Source: Acidobacteriota bacterium
GTDB lineage: Bacteria; Acidobacteriota; Terriglobia; Acidiferrales; UBA7541
NCBI GenBank assembly: GCA_003224055.1
Contig: QHYE01000093.1
Coordinates: 1-49,695 of the forward strand
Direction of reading: 5' to 3'
Length of the DNA stretch: 49,695 bases
Made by a program: the position numbers and the translations under genes
Part shown: piece after piece, positions 37,691 to 47,272 of the stretch
Layout: every line of letters begins with the position of its first letter
Position numbering within the stretch: position 1 is the stretch's first letter
The notes under the pieces: generated by a model
Seen by the model: only the letters and a program-made list of their open reading frames with translations
Databases searched by the model: none
What the model was told of the DNA's origin: nothing

Positions 37691-37747
37691 AAACTGTACA
37701 CTCTGTATCTGGTTGCAAAAAATGGTGTTTGCCTTCCCCGAGGCACA

Positions 37748-38464
37748 ATGGTGAAACGCACGCCAATCACGGCAGGGCTTTTTCTGGGAACGCTGGTTCT
37801 TTGCGCGACTTTTTTCGCGCCGCGCGCCGGCGCCCAGATCGCGAAAGTCTCGGAACCGACAGGACGGCAGCTTTTCGTCAATGCCGAACCGCCGGCGACG
37901 CTGAAGCTTGGCGGAACAAGGCCGCGCGCAACTATCTACCTGCCTGGCGAATCTTCTTTTACGGGACGCAACCGTCCGGCCATGAGCATTGACCGGGACG
38001 GAACAGAAAAACTCGTACGAGAAGCTGCGGAACGGCATCGCGTGGACCCGGCACTGGTTCGCGCGGTGATCGAAACGGAATCGAACTGGAACCCGCGGGC
38101 GTATTCGCGCAAAGGCGCCGGCGGATTGATGCAATTGATTCCCACGACGGCACAACGATACGGAGCGTACGACCTGTTCAATCCGCAACAAAATATCGAC
38201 GCCGGGGTTAGACATTTGAAGATGTTGCTGCAACGCTACAATGGCAACCTGGATCTGGCTTTGGCGGCGTACAATGCAGGTGAAGGGGCGGTTGACAAGG
38301 CACAAGGGATTCCGCCGTTCCGCGAAACGCGGGACTACGTGCAAAAAGTGCAGAATGCCTATTTCCGGCCGGGCTCGGGGCGACTTGCAGATGCGTTCAT
38401 CAATCGACACGCGATCCACAGAGACGTCGCGCCTGACGGCCGCATCATATTCAGCAACGAATAG
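37748..38464 (+). CDS. Lytic transglycosylase (SLT domain), exported
   Basis: A 238-residue protein with a signal peptide (to about residue 30, ending AGAQ) and a C-terminal SLT/goose-lysozyme-like domain from about residue 88. It has VRAVIETESNWNPRAYS with catalytic Glu111, GAGGLMQLIPTTAQRYG and NIDAGVRHLKMLLQRYNGNLDLALAAYNAG. It cleaves the MurNAc-GlcNAc bond of peptidoglycan in the periplasm. GAGG precedes the ATG at 37748; a longer frame from 37637 would start inside the structured RNA region and is rejected. The roughly 285-nt leader from the 37447 promoter is unusual. The next gene is also a peptidoglycan hydrolase. Confidence 0.9.
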   Translation: MVKRTPITAGLFLGTLVLCATFFAPRAGAQIAKVSEPTGRQLFVNAEPPATLKLGGTRPRATIYLPGESSFTGRNRPAMSIDRDGTEKLVREAAERHRVDPALVRAVIETESNWNPRAYSRKGAGGLMQLIPTTAQRYGAYDLFNPQQNIDAGVRHLKMLLQRYNGNLDLALAAYNAGEGAVDKAQGIPPFRETRDYVQKVQNAYFRPGSGRLADAFINRHAIHRDVAPDGRIIFSNE

Positions 38465-38498
38465 AGAAAGTTGTAAGTTTTTGGTGCTTGGTTCTCAG

Positions 38499-38530
38499 GT
38501 TTCCGGCGATCCTGTATTGGGATCGGAAAC
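38499..38530 (+). terminator. Bulged hairpin after the transglycosylase gene
   Basis: GTTTCC...GGAAAC enclosing GATCC...GGATC, with a 3-nt bulge on the 5' side, 35 bp after the stop. The sequence after it (TTGTTGAAG) lacks a T-run, so it may be only a weak terminator or a processing element between two cell-wall genes. Confidence 0.35.
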
Positions 38531-38599
38531 TTGTTGAAGAATTTACTGTCGTGAAGCCTGGCTTGCGGCCATAGTTGAGTAGCGTTTGGGGGATGTAGG

Positions 38600-40738
38600 T
38601 TGATATTTCCGGGCGAAAAAAATTTGTACAGGAGCTTCGCCAGCGTTTCGCCAGTTTTTGTGGCGCTGGGATTGGCGCTGTGCGTGGCGCCGACATCTGC
38701 CGCGAGGGCGCGCGCCGAGAGTTCCGGAACCGCTACGACGGTGAAACGCCAAGCGGCGACGACGCAATTTGCGCGCGCCGAAGAACAGCGCGAGCAGCTG
38801 AACAGCAAACCTTCCGAGAAGCGCACGCTCTCCGATTACAAGCAAGTCGTTTCCAGTTACCGCCGGGTCGCGCTGATTACGCCGCGCGCTCCCCAAGTGC
38901 CTGATTCGCTTCTGGCCGTCGCCGAGGTGTACACGGAAATGGGCGACCGCTTCGGGCGCAGCTACTACCAGTCGGCGGCGGACTCGTATCAGTTTCTGGT
39001 GCGCGAGTATCCGAAGAGCAAGTATTGCCAGGATGCCATCCTGCGGATTGCAAAATTGCAGCGCGACCGGCTGGGCGATGCGGAACTGGCGAAGAAAACG
39101 TACGAAGACTTCTTGAAGCGCTATCCGCGTTCGCCGCGGAAACGCGAAGCCCAGGAGTCACTGGCGGAACTGGCGCTGCTGCAGAACAGCGAAGCTTCAT
39201 CTTCGGCGCTGACCGCGGCGGCAAATTCCGCGCCGAGCGAACCCGCCGAAAGAGATGCGCGCCCGAATGCTCCGGTGCATTCCGGCGGCAAATCCGTTGC
39301 GCGGGCGGATTCGCGGCAAGTTCCGCGGGTGCGGCGAATTCGCGCGGCCGCGAATGGCGAGGCCACGCGCGTAACCATCGATCTGGAAGACAGCGTGCAA
39401 TATGCCTCCGGGCGCATTGCGAATCCGGACCGGATTTTCTTTGACCTGCATGCGGCAAAGCTGACGCCGGAAGTGGCACGCGAAAATATTCGCGTGGACG
39501 GCGGCCTGCTGACGGCGGTGCGGGTGGCCCAGAATCATCAAGGTGTGGTGCGCGTGGTGCTGGACGTGGACGGCGTGAAGGAATACACGGCTTCACTGAC
39601 AAATAATCCGACACAGCTTTTGATCGATCTGTATGGAAATTCCGGGACGGCGACGGTACGCACCGCCAAAGCGAGACGCACAGAGCAAGCGGACGGTGAA
39701 GACGCGAGCGCAGGATCGAACAGCGCCCAGAATGTCGCTGCAAGAAATTCGAGCGAGAATCCGCTTCCTGCGCCGGCGGGGAATTCCAACAGCGCGATCA
39801 GTGGCTCGGTTGCGGCGGGCGCCCCGGCGGCGAGACGCAATGCGGGTTCGACGGCGAAAAACTTGAAATCCAAATCCGCGAAGGCGGCTGCTGGAGCGAA
39901 ACCGGAATTAGTTCAGCCTTCGACCGCCCCGCTGCCGACACGCGACGGGCAGTCCACACTGACGCGCGCGCTGGGGCTGAAGATCAGCCGGATCGTGATT
40001 GACGCGGGCCATGGCGGTCACGATACCGGAACGATCGGGCCGACGGGATTGATGGAGAAGGATCTCTGCCTGGACGTGGCGCTGCGGCTGGGAAAAATTA
40101 TTCAGCAGCGCTTGCCCGGCGCGGAAGTGGTTTTCACGCGCGCGGATGACACGTTCATTCCGCTGGAAGAACGTACGAATATCGCGAATGATGTAAAGGC
40201 GGACCTCTTCCTTTCCATTCACGCGAATTCCAGCCGCGATCACGCGGCGCGGGGGATCGAGACTTACTACTTGAACTTGCGGGGCTCAGCGGAAGCGATG
40301 GAGGTCGCGGCGCGCGAGAACGCTTCTTCCCAGGAAGGCGTTCACGAATTGCAAGACCTGGTCAAGAGAATCGCGCGGACGGAAAAAATTGACGAGTCCA
40401 AGGAGTTTGCGGAAGATATCCAGGATTCGCTTGCGAAGCGGATCGAGAAGTCCGGTAGGTCGATCCGGAACCGCGGCGTGCGAAAGGCCCCCTTCGTGGT
40501 GCTGATTGGCGCGGACATGCCATCGATCCTGACGGAGATTTCGTTTTTGAGCAATCCGGCGGACGAAAAGCTGCTGAAGCAGCCCGAGCAGCGCCAAAAG
40601 ATGGCGGAGGGGCTGTACCAGGGCGTCGCCAGTTATCTCCAGAGCATGAACAGCGTGACCGTTAACCTGCCAGGGAGGCCGATGGGCAGTCGGAACGGGC
40701 CGGCGGCTCCCGTGGAACAATCCCGCAACCATAACTAG
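38600..40738 (+). CDS. N-acetylmuramoyl-L-alanine amidase with TPR-like and AMIN domains
   Basis: A 712-residue exported amidase that cuts the peptide stem from MurNAc. A signal peptide lies at about residues 10-35. A tetratricopeptide-like region at about 95-195 (AAVEVYTEMG-type helices, FLVREYPKSKYCQDAIL) resembles YbgF/BamD. An AMIN domain lies at about 245-345 (TRVTIDLEDSVQYASGRI through QLLIDLYG). A low-complexity Ala/Ser linker follows, then a C-terminal Amidase_3 domain from about 460 (RIVIDAGHGGHDTG, SIHANSS, VLIGADMPSILTEISFLSNP). Zinc ligands are visible. The TTG start at 38600 follows GGGGGATGTAGG. The TPR-like module fused to AmiC-type domains is unusual. It may bind envelope partners. 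Confidence 0.9.
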   Translation: MIFPGEKNLYRSFASVSPVFVALGLALCVAPTSAARARAESSGTATTVKRQAATTQFARAEEQREQLNSKPSEKRTLSDYKQVVSSYRRVALITPRAPQVPDSLLAVAEVYTEMGDRFGRSYYQSAADSYQFLVREYPKSKYCQDAILRIAKLQRDRLGDAELAKKTYEDFLKRYPRSPRKREAQESLAELALLQNSEASSSALTAAANSAPSEPAERDARPNAPVHSGGKSVARADSRQVPRVRRIRAAANGEATRVTIDLEDSVQYASGRIANPDRIFFDLHAAKLTPEVARENIRVDGGLLTAVRVAQNHQGVVRVVLDVDGVKEYTASLTNNPTQLLIDLYGNSGTATVRTAKARRTEQADGEDASAGSNSAQNVAARNSSENPLPAPAGNSNSAISGSVAAGAPAARRNAGSTAKNLKSKSAKAAAGAKPELVQPSTAPLPTRDGQSTLTRALGLKISRIVIDAGHGGHDTGTIGPTGLMEKDLCLDVALRLGKIIQQRLPGAEVVFTRADDTFIPLEERTNIANDVKADLFLSIHANSSRDHAARGIETYYLNLRGSAEAMEVAARENASSQEGVHELQDLVKRIARTEKIDESKEFAEDIQDSLAKRIEKSGRSIRNRGVRKAPFVVLIGADMPSILTEISFLSNPADEKLLKQPEQRQKMAEGLYQGVASYLQSMNSVTVNLPGRPMGSRNGPAAPVEQSRNHN

Positions 40739-40764
40739 GGTTTTGGTGTCTAATAGAAGCCGGG

Positions 40765-41859
40765 ATGCGAAAACTTCACTTCATTGTGGCTTTCCTATTG
40801 GCACTTGCCGTTGGCCTGCCCGTGTGCGCCGAGCAGCAGGGCCTCCCCACTCATTTTGGCAACTGGACTGGGCAGCCCACGCCGATGTGGGTTGAAACCG
40901 AGGCGACACTCAGTTATGTAAATATTTGGGAAGAAGCGGGGCGCAAGCAGGGCGAATTCTGCCAATACGCATCGGGCACTGCCAAGATCCAGGCATCATT
41001 GGAGAAGTATAAAGATCCCACCAGCGCTTACGAGGTGTATACCGCGTATCTGAATCCCAGCATGCATCCGACGACGCTGAACAGGACTTCGGCCGTGGAC
41101 GGCGATCGGATGCTGGTGCTGCTGGGCAGCTTCATTCTGGAGGTGCGTCCGGTGCAAGCCATCTCCACGGAGGACCTGACGACGTTTGTGAATGCCGTGA
41201 GCGCGCATGCCGATCCGACGCCGCTCCCTCCGATCCGCCTGTGCTTGCCGAAAGGGTTTCTGGATGGAACGCAGAAGTATGCGCTTGGGCCTGCGGGATT
41301 CCAGAGCGGCCTGGCTGCGCTGAAGCGAGATGAATTCGCGGCGCTCACGAAGGAGGCAGGTTTCGCGTCCAAGGCGGAGGCCATCGTAGCCGAGTATCGC
41401 AATGGCAAGGATTCCGCGGGATTGCTGCTGATCGAGTATCCGACGCCGCAGCTTGCGCAACAGCATTTGCGGCATTTGGAGCAGGCCCTTTCACCGGAGG
41501 CCAAGCAGGCCGGCACCACGATCGAGCGCGACGCTTCGCTGCTTTCTGTGGTGCTGAGGCCATCATCGGCGGCCTACGGCCAGTCTCTGCGCGCGGCCGT
41601 GAATTACGAGACCAGCGTCACCTGGCATGAGCCAAAGCACACGCTGACCGATCCGCCATGGGCGACGATGCTTGCCAAGATCATGATCGCTACGATGCTG
41701 TTTATGCTCGTGGCCGTGGTGCTGGGAGCTGCGTTTGGCGGCGTCCGTGTGCTCGCGAAAATCTTCTTTCCAGGAAAAGTGTTTGACCGTCCGGACCAGA
41801 TGGACGTCCTGCAGCTGGGCCTCTCGAGCAAGAGAATCGACTCCCGCGATTTCTACTAG
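40765..41859 (+). CDS. Exported, C-terminally anchored protein of unknown function
   Basis: A 364-residue protein with a signal peptide (cleavage near VCAEQ, residue 22-23) and one transmembrane helix near the C-terminus (about 307-330, MLAKIMIATMLFMLVAVVLG), leaving a short cytoplasmic tail. The extracytoplasmic part reads like a two-lobed alpha/beta protein (ALEKYKDPTSAYEVYTAYLNP-type segments occur twice in loosely similar form, near 75-95 and 205-225). I do not recognise a catalytic motif. It starts 26 bp after the amidase stop in the same direction, so it may share its transcript and act at the envelope. Confidence 0.75.
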   Translation: MRKLHFIVAFLLALAVGLPVCAEQQGLPTHFGNWTGQPTPMWVETEATLSYVNIWEEAGRKQGEFCQYASGTAKIQASLEKYKDPTSAYEVYTAYLNPSMHPTTLNRTSAVDGDRMLVLLGSFILEVRPVQAISTEDLTTFVNAVSAHADPTPLPPIRLCLPKGFLDGTQKYALGPAGFQSGLAALKRDEFAALTKEAGFASKAEAIVAEYRNGKDSAGLLLIEYPTPQLAQQHLRHLEQALSPEAKQAGTTIERDASLLSVVLRPSSAAYGQSLRAAVNYETSVTWHEPKHTLTDPPWATMLAKIMIATMLFMLVAVVLGAAFGGVRVLAKIFFPGKVFDRPDQMDVLQLGLSSKRIDSRDFY

Positions 41860-41931
41860 CCTCCGATTGCCATCCTAAAGTAACCAATTGCTCTTGGAAG
41901 CGTCCAATAAGTACCGGACCCCGACCGCACT

Positions 41932-41959
41932 TTGCTCTTGCTGACAACTGTCGTAAGAT
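41932..41959 (+). promoter_or_regulatory. Possible sigma70 promoter of the RND efflux operon
   Basis: TTGCTC (41932-41937), 16 bp, TAAGAT (41954-41959). Expected start near 41966. This places transcription just before the ATG at 41980 and argues against the in-frame TTG at 41932 as the adaptor start. Confidence 0.4.
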
Positions 41960-41979
41960 TTGAGGCACTACGGACACAA

Positions 41980-43140
41980 ATGAGCCGAGCTATCTCAATT
42001 CGAAATGCAGAGAGAAACAGAGGCGCAGGACGCGCTGCTTGCGCTTTGCTGCTGGCACTCGGGGCTGGCGCATTCGAGTTTGGCTGCCAGAAGAGCGCTG
42101 CCGAGAATCCTGCTGCCGCAGCCCCGGCTATCCCGGTGCAGGTGCAGGTTGCGGCCGCGGTGAAAATTCCCGAGACCACGGAGTATCTCTCGCTGCTGAA
42201 GTCGCGGCACTCGGCGGCCATCAATCCGCAAGTGGAAGGGTTAGTTACAAGAATTTTCGTGAAATCGGGAGAACGAGTGGCGGCAGGAACTCCGCTGCTG
42301 CAAATTGATCCGCTGCGGCAAGAAGCCGTTCTCAACAGCCAGGAAGCCTCCCGCGCAGCGCAAGAAGCCAACGTGCGGTACGCCAAGATTTCCCTGGAGC
42401 GGGCGCAGAAGCTGCTGGATACCGGAGTGATCAGCAAACAAGAATTCGACAACGCGCAAACCGCTTATGACGCCGCGCTCTCGCAGTTGAAGGCGCTCGA
42501 GGAGCAAGTACAGCAGCAGAAAGTTCAGCTTCACTACTACAGCGTGACCTCGCCGATGGACGGGATCGTGGGCGATATTCCCGTTCGAATGGGCGACCGG
42601 GTGACGGTTGCGACGATGCTGACAACGGTCGACGAGCCGGGAGCGCTGGAAGCGTACATCTACGTTCCCGCCGAACGCGCGCGCAATTTGAAAGTGGGTT
42701 TGCGCGTGCGGCTGCTGGACAGCGCGGGCAATTCCGCCGGGGACACACGCATTACGTTCGTTTCGCCGCAAGTGGATACCGAAACGCAAAGCGTTCTTGC
42801 CAAAGCCATGGTTGAGAATTCACCGGGCAAACTGCGCATCGCGCAGCAGGTACGCGCGCAGATTACCTGGGGCACGCACGAAGGCCCGGTGATTCCCGTG
42901 CTTGCGGTGCAGCGCATCAATGGACAATTTTTTGCATTCGTTTCCGTGAAGGAGGCGAAAGGAACTGTGGCACGGCAGAAAACGTTGAAGCTCGGCGAGA
43001 CCCTGGGGAACGACTTCGCGGTGCTGGAGGGCTTGAAGCCGGGGGACCACGTCATCGTTTCCGGCACGCAGTTTTTGCAGGACGGCATGGCCGTCACCGA
43101 GCAAGTGGCCGGCGACAGCAAGGGCACAGCCGCGCGGTAG
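41980..43140 (+). CDS. RND efflux periplasmic adaptor subunit
   Basis: A 386-residue membrane-fusion protein (AcrA/MexA type). It has an N-terminal membrane segment, possibly a lipoprotein signal (GAFEFGC, a poor lipobox). A lipoyl half-motif follows (INPQVEGLVTRIFVKSGERVAAGTPLLQID), then a coiled-coil hairpin (AQEANVRYAKISLERAQKLL to AALSQLKALEEQVQQQK), the second lipoyl half (YSVTSPMDGIVGDIPVRMGD), a beta-barrel and a membrane-proximal domain. It links the inner-membrane pump of the next gene to an outer-membrane channel, which is not in the window. Start at ATG 41980 by the promoter position. Confidence 0.92.
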   Translation: MSRAISIRNAERNRGAGRAACALLLALGAGAFEFGCQKSAAENPAAAAPAIPVQVQVAAAVKIPETTEYLSLLKSRHSAAINPQVEGLVTRIFVKSGERVAAGTPLLQIDPLRQEAVLNSQEASRAAQEANVRYAKISLERAQKLLDTGVISKQEFDNAQTAYDAALSQLKALEEQVQQQKVQLHYYSVTSPMDGIVGDIPVRMGDRVTVATMLTTVDEPGALEAYIYVPAERARNLKVGLRVRLLDSAGNSAGDTRITFVSPQVDTETQSVLAKAMVENSPGKLRIAQQVRAQITWGTHEGPVIPVLAVQRINGQFFAFVSVKEAKGTVARQKTLKLGETLGNDFAVLEGLKPGDHVIVSGTQFLQDGMAVTEQVAGDSKGTAAR

Positions 43141-43197
43141 TGCCGGTCAACTACATGAACCGCTCCAATCCATTTCAATCCCAGGTGAAACCCATCC

Positions 43198-46100
43198 TTG
43201 TTCGTTGATTTTTTCATCCGGCGCCCGGTCTTCGCGACGGTCTGCGCTCTTTTCATTATTCTGGCCGGCGCGATTTCTATTCCCACACTGCCGATCGCGG
43301 AATTTCCCGATCTTGCGCCGCCTCAGGTCATCGTAAGCAGCGGCTACATTGGAGCGAATGCTCAGACGGTGGAATCCGCGGTTACGATTCCGCTGGAGCA
43401 GGCCATCAACGGCGTCGAGGGCATGAAGTACATCTCCTCGACGAGCGGCAACGATGGGACGAGCCAGGTGACAGTCGTCTTCGACGTGACGCGAAATGTA
43501 GACCTGGCATCGGTGGACGTGCAGAACCGCGTGAACCAGGCGCTCGGCCGGCTCCCCAACGAAGTCAAAAATACCGGCATCATCATCACCAAGCAGATTG
43601 GCGGATTCGTTCTCGGTGCGGGGGTGTATTCGGACGGCGGGCAGTACGACAGCCTGTTCCTGAGCAACTATCTGGATGTTTACGTCAAGGATGCGCTGAA
43701 GCGCGTGAAAGGCGTGGGCGACGCGATCGTTTTCGGCGAACGCAAGTACGCGATGCGGCTGTGGCTCGATCCGTCAAAAATGGCGCAGCGCGGGCTGACG
43801 GCCACCAACGTGCTGAGCGCGCTGCAAGAGCAAAACGTGCAAGTTGCAGCGGGCCAAATCGGCCAGCCGCCGTCGCCGGAAGGCCAAGCCTATCAGATCA
43901 GCGTGCGCGCGGTCGGGCGGTTGAGCGAAGCTTCCGAATTCGACAACATTATTTTGAAGACCGGGAGCGACGGGACGCTGGTGCGCGTGAAGGATGTGGG
44001 CCACGCAGAACTGGGCGCGGAAAATTACGGCACGCTGCTCCGTTTCAACGGGCACGACGCGGTGGGCCTGGCGGTCACGCAACTTCCGGGCGCGAACGCG
44101 CTGGATGTGGACAAAGCCGCGAAGGCCGAGCTGCTGCGGCTCTCGAAAAACTTTCCACCGGGAATCAAAGCGGCCGTGGCTTTTGATACCACGACGGTGA
44201 TCGGCGAATCGATCCGGGACGTGCTAATCACGCTGCTGGAAGCCATCGCACTCGTAGTCATCGTGATCTATTTGTTTTTGCAAGACTGGCGGAGCACGTT
44301 CATTCCGGCAATCACCATTCCCGTGTCGTTGATTGGCACGTTCATCTTCGTAAAATTGCTGGGTTTTTCCATTAATACGCTGACACTTTTCGGAATTACG
44401 CTGGCCACGGGCCTGGTTGTGGACGACGCCATCGTGGTGATAGAAAACGTGGAGCGGCACATCGTGGAGGGCATCACGGAGCCGCACAACGCGGCGTCGG
44501 TGGCGATGAAGGAAGTTGCGGGCGCGGTGATCGCCACTTCGCTGGTGCTGGTGGCCGTATTCGTGCCCGTCGCGCTTTTTCCGGGAACCACGGGAATATT
44601 GTTCCGGCAATTTGCGCTAACGATTGCCTTTTCCGTGGCCATTTCCGCGTTCAACGCATTGACGCTGACCCCGGCGCTCTCCGCGATTTTCCTGGGACAT
44701 CACCGGGAGCGTGCGCAGGGCAAATTCTTCAAGCTATTCAACGATGCCTTCAACGCCGGGTCGGAATTCTACCGGAGCAGCGTGCGGCGAGCGTTGCATT
44801 GGCGCGTGGCTTCGCTCGCGGTTTTCCTTGTGCTTCTGGGCGCCACTTACGCGCTCTACCAACGCGTGCCGCGAGCTTTCATTCCCGAGGATGATCAGGG
44901 CTACTTGATGTTTATCGTTCAGGCCCCGCAGGGCGCATCGCTGTCGTATACGCGAGATATCTGCGCGAAAGCGGAAGAGTTGATTTCGCGCGATCCGGAA
45001 ATCAACGGCATTTTCACGGTCGTGGGATTCAGCTTTTCCGGTGCAGCATCCAACCAGGCAATTCTGTTTGCAAACCTGCTGCCCTTTGAGGAACGCAAGG
45101 GGGATGCCCATTCGGCGGCTACGATCATTCAAAGGTTGCGCGGAAAACTCTCCGCCGTTTCCGGCGCGCTGGTTGTGCCGTTCAATCCGCCGGCGGTACA
45201 GGGACTGGGCCAGTTCGGCGGATTTCAATTCGAATTGGAAGACCTGGGACGCAATTCGCTGCAAGACATCGCCAACGCGGCGAACAAGTTGGTCGCCAAG
45301 GGCAACGCGAGCAAGGATGTAACCGGGCTTTTTACGAGTTTTACTGCAAATGATCCGCAATATCTTGTTCGGATCGACCGGGAAAAAGCGAAGAGTCTAC
45401 AAGTGCCGTTCAGCCAGATTACCAACGCTTTGCAGGTGTACATGGGATCGGTCTACGTGAACGATTTCGACTTCAACAACCGTTCGTACCGCGTGTACGT
45501 GCAGGCCGACACGCAGTTTCGCTCGCAAGCAAAAGATATCCGGCAATACTATTTGCGTTCAGACGCCGGCAAGATGATTCCTCTCGACAATCTTGTGACC
45601 GTCGAGCAGACGGCGAATCCGCAGGTGATTCGCCACTACAACTTGTTTCGCTCCGCGGAAATCAACGGTACCGCCGCGCCGGGACGGAGCTCGGGCGAAG
45701 GAATCGCCACAATGGAAGCGCTGGCAAAGAAAGAACTGCCGAACGGAATGACGTTCGAATGGAGCGGGCTGTCGCTGGAAGAAATCGAGTCCGGCGGAAA
45801 AGCGCTGATCCTGTTCGCACTCGGCCTGGTGGTGGTGTACTTGACGCTAGCGGCGCAATACGAAAGTTACGTGCTGCCGTTCATCGTTTTGCTGGCGGTG
45901 CCCGTCGCGATTCTTGGCGCCGTCGGCGCGCAGGCGCTGCGCGGCTTGCAGAATGACGTGTACTGCCAGATTGGTCTGGTGATGCTGATCGGTCTCGCCA
46001 GCAAGAATGCCATTTTGATTGTGGAGTTTGCCGAACAATTGCGGGATCAAGGCATGTCCGTGGTGGAGGCGGCGGTGGAAGCGGCGAGGATCCGGCTACG

Positions 46101-46320
46101 GCCGATTCTGATGACGTCTCTCGCGTTTATCCTTGGCGTGGTGCCGCTGGTTTTGGCACGGGGGGCAGGCCGCGCCGGGCGCATCTCCGTTGGTACAACC
46201 GTTTTCGGCGGCATGATCGCGGCGACGACACTGAATCTGATTTTCATCCCGGTGCTGTATGTGATCGTGAGGGGTATCGTTCCCGAGCGCACTTTGAGGC
46301 CTCTTGCGCTGAAGGAATAA
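43198..46320 (+). CDS. RND efflux pump, inner-membrane permease (HAE1 type)
   Basis: A 1040-residue AcrB-like proton-driven pump. It has twelve transmembrane helices in two halves, two large periplasmic loops, and the N-terminus MFVDFFIRRPVFATV typical of HAE1 pumps. The proton relay is intact: GLVVDDAIVVIENVERH in helix 4 (paired Asp) and GLASKNAILIVEFAEQL in helix 10 (Lys). It exports hydrophobic or amphiphilic compounds together with the adaptor encoded 57 bp upstream. The start is a TTG with AGGTGA upstream; no in-frame ATG precedes the conserved N-terminus. No outer-membrane TolC-like gene follows. Confidence 0.95.
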   Translation: MFVDFFIRRPVFATVCALFIILAGAISIPTLPIAEFPDLAPPQVIVSSGYIGANAQTVESAVTIPLEQAINGVEGMKYISSTSGNDGTSQVTVVFDVTRNVDLASVDVQNRVNQALGRLPNEVKNTGIIITKQIGGFVLGAGVYSDGGQYDSLFLSNYLDVYVKDALKRVKGVGDAIVFGERKYAMRLWLDPSKMAQRGLTATNVLSALQEQNVQVAAGQIGQPPSPEGQAYQISVRAVGRLSEASEFDNIILKTGSDGTLVRVKDVGHAELGAENYGTLLRFNGHDAVGLAVTQLPGANALDVDKAAKAELLRLSKNFPPGIKAAVAFDTTTVIGESIRDVLITLLEAIALVVIVIYLFLQDWRSTFIPAITIPVSLIGTFIFVKLLGFSINTLTLFGITLATGLVVDDAIVVIENVERHIVEGITEPHNAASVAMKEVAGAVIATSLVLVAVFVPVALFPGTTGILFRQFALTIAFSVAISAFNALTLTPALSAIFLGHHRERAQGKFFKLFNDAFNAGSEFYRSSVRRALHWRVASLAVFLVLLGATYALYQRVPRAFIPEDDQGYLMFIVQAPQGASLSYTRDICAKAEELISRDPEINGIFTVVGFSFSGAASNQAILFANLLPFEERKGDAHSAATIIQRLRGKLSAVSGALVVPFNPPAVQGLGQFGGFQFELEDLGRNSLQDIANAANKLVAKGNASKDVTGLFTSFTANDPQYLVRIDREKAKSLQVPFSQITNALQVYMGSVYVNDFDFNNRSYRVYVQADTQFRSQAKDIRQYYLRSDAGKMIPLDNLVTVEQTANPQVIRHYNLFRSAEINGTAAPGRSSGEGIATMEALAKKELPNGMTFEWSGLSLEEIESGGKALILFALGLVVVYLTLAAQYESYVLPFIVLLAVPVAILGAVGAQALRGLQNDVYCQIGLVMLIGLASKNAILIVEFAEQLRDQGMSVVEAAVEAARIRLRPILMTSLAFILGVVPLVLARGAGRAGRISVGTTVFGGMIAATTLNLIFIPVLYVIVRGIVPERTLRPLALKE

Positions 46321-46423
46321 CAACCAGGTTCGAACGCGTTTGCTCCCTCCGTGGTGTCATCGATGCAAGAAGAGATTCGCAAAATGCCGTGAAAAAGCAT
46401 CGATTCTCAAGTAGGATTCGGCA

Positions 46424-47272
46424 ATGCCATCACCAACTTTTTCCCGCCGCTCGTTTCTTGCCTTTTCCGCGACGCTGCCTTGGGCTCTTTCTGCTCGGGA
46501 TTCCGAATCGATCCCGGTTGGGCTCGAACTTTATTCCGTTCGAAACGAACTGAAAAAAGACGCGGAGGCCACCGTTCGAGCCGTCGCTCAGATCGGCTAT
46601 CAAGGCGTCGAGTTTTATGCGCCGTATTTCGAATGGTCCGAAAATCAAACCAAACAGATGAGGAAGTTGTTAGACGATCTAGGCATACGCTGCTTCTCGA
46701 CACACAATGACAGTTCGTACTTGAGTAAAGAAAAAATCGGCCGGGCCCGCGACATGAACCTGATTCTCGGCAGCAAGTATGTAGTGATGGCCTCGTCGGA
46801 CCCGAAACCGGGTCTGGACGGCTGGAAAGCCGTGGCGGATTCGCTGAATTTTGCCGCCGATCAACTCGAATCCTCCGGCTTGAAAGCCGGCTATCACAAT
46901 CATCAGCGCGAATTTACTCCCGTCGAAAATCAGCGCCCCATCGAAATCCTTGCCCGGAATACCAAGCCTTCCGTCATGCTGCAGCTGGACGTGGGCACCT
47001 GCCTGGAGGCGGGCTCGGACCCGGTGGCGTGGATTCGCGCGAACCCGGGACGAATCCGCTCACTTCATCTCAAGGATTGGTCACCGGATCCTGCGAAGGG
47101 CTACAAGGTTCTCTTCGGTGAAGGAGCCGGCGATTGGAAAAACATTCTTGCCGCAGCGGAGAGCGCGGGCGGCGCCGAATATTACCTGATGGAACAGGAA
47201 GGCAGCCGATATTCCGAACTCGACACGGCGCGGCGTTGTCTCGAGAATTTTCGCGCGGTGCATCCAGCCTGA
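46424..47272 (+). CDS. Tat-exported sugar-phosphate isomerase/epimerase-like TIM-barrel protein
   Basis: A 282-residue protein beginning with a twin-arginine-like signal (SRRSFLAFSATLPWALSA), followed by an AP-endonuclease-2/xylose-isomerase-like TIM barrel. Segments are VGLELYSVRNELKKD, GYQGVEFYAPYF, CFSTHNDSS, GYHNHQREFTPV, LQLDVGTCLEAG, IRSLHLKDWSP and a C-terminal YYLMEQEGS with the Glu, Asp and His metal-site pattern. Exported members occur in carbohydrate turnover of soil bacteria; the substrate cannot be named. AGTAGGA precedes the ATG. It stands alone after the efflux operon. Confidence 0.88.
   Translation: MPSPTFSRRSFLAFSATLPWALSARDSESIPVGLELYSVRNELKKDAEATVRAVAQIGYQGVEFYAPYFEWSENQTKQMRKLLDDLGIRCFSTHNDSSYLSKEKIGRARDMNLILGSKYVVMASSDPKPGLDGWKAVADSLNFAADQLESSGLKAGYHNHQREFTPVENQRPIEILARNTKPSVMLQLDVGTCLEAGSDPVAWIRANPGRIRSLHLKDWSPDPAKGYKVLFGEGAGDWKNILAAAESAGGAEYYLMEQEGSRYSELDTARRCLENFRAVHPA

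Noticed and set aside
46325-46340. tRNA T-arm-like GGTTCGAAC
   Set aside because: No acceptor stem, anticodon arm or D-arm can be built around it; it follows the efflux pump stop by chance.
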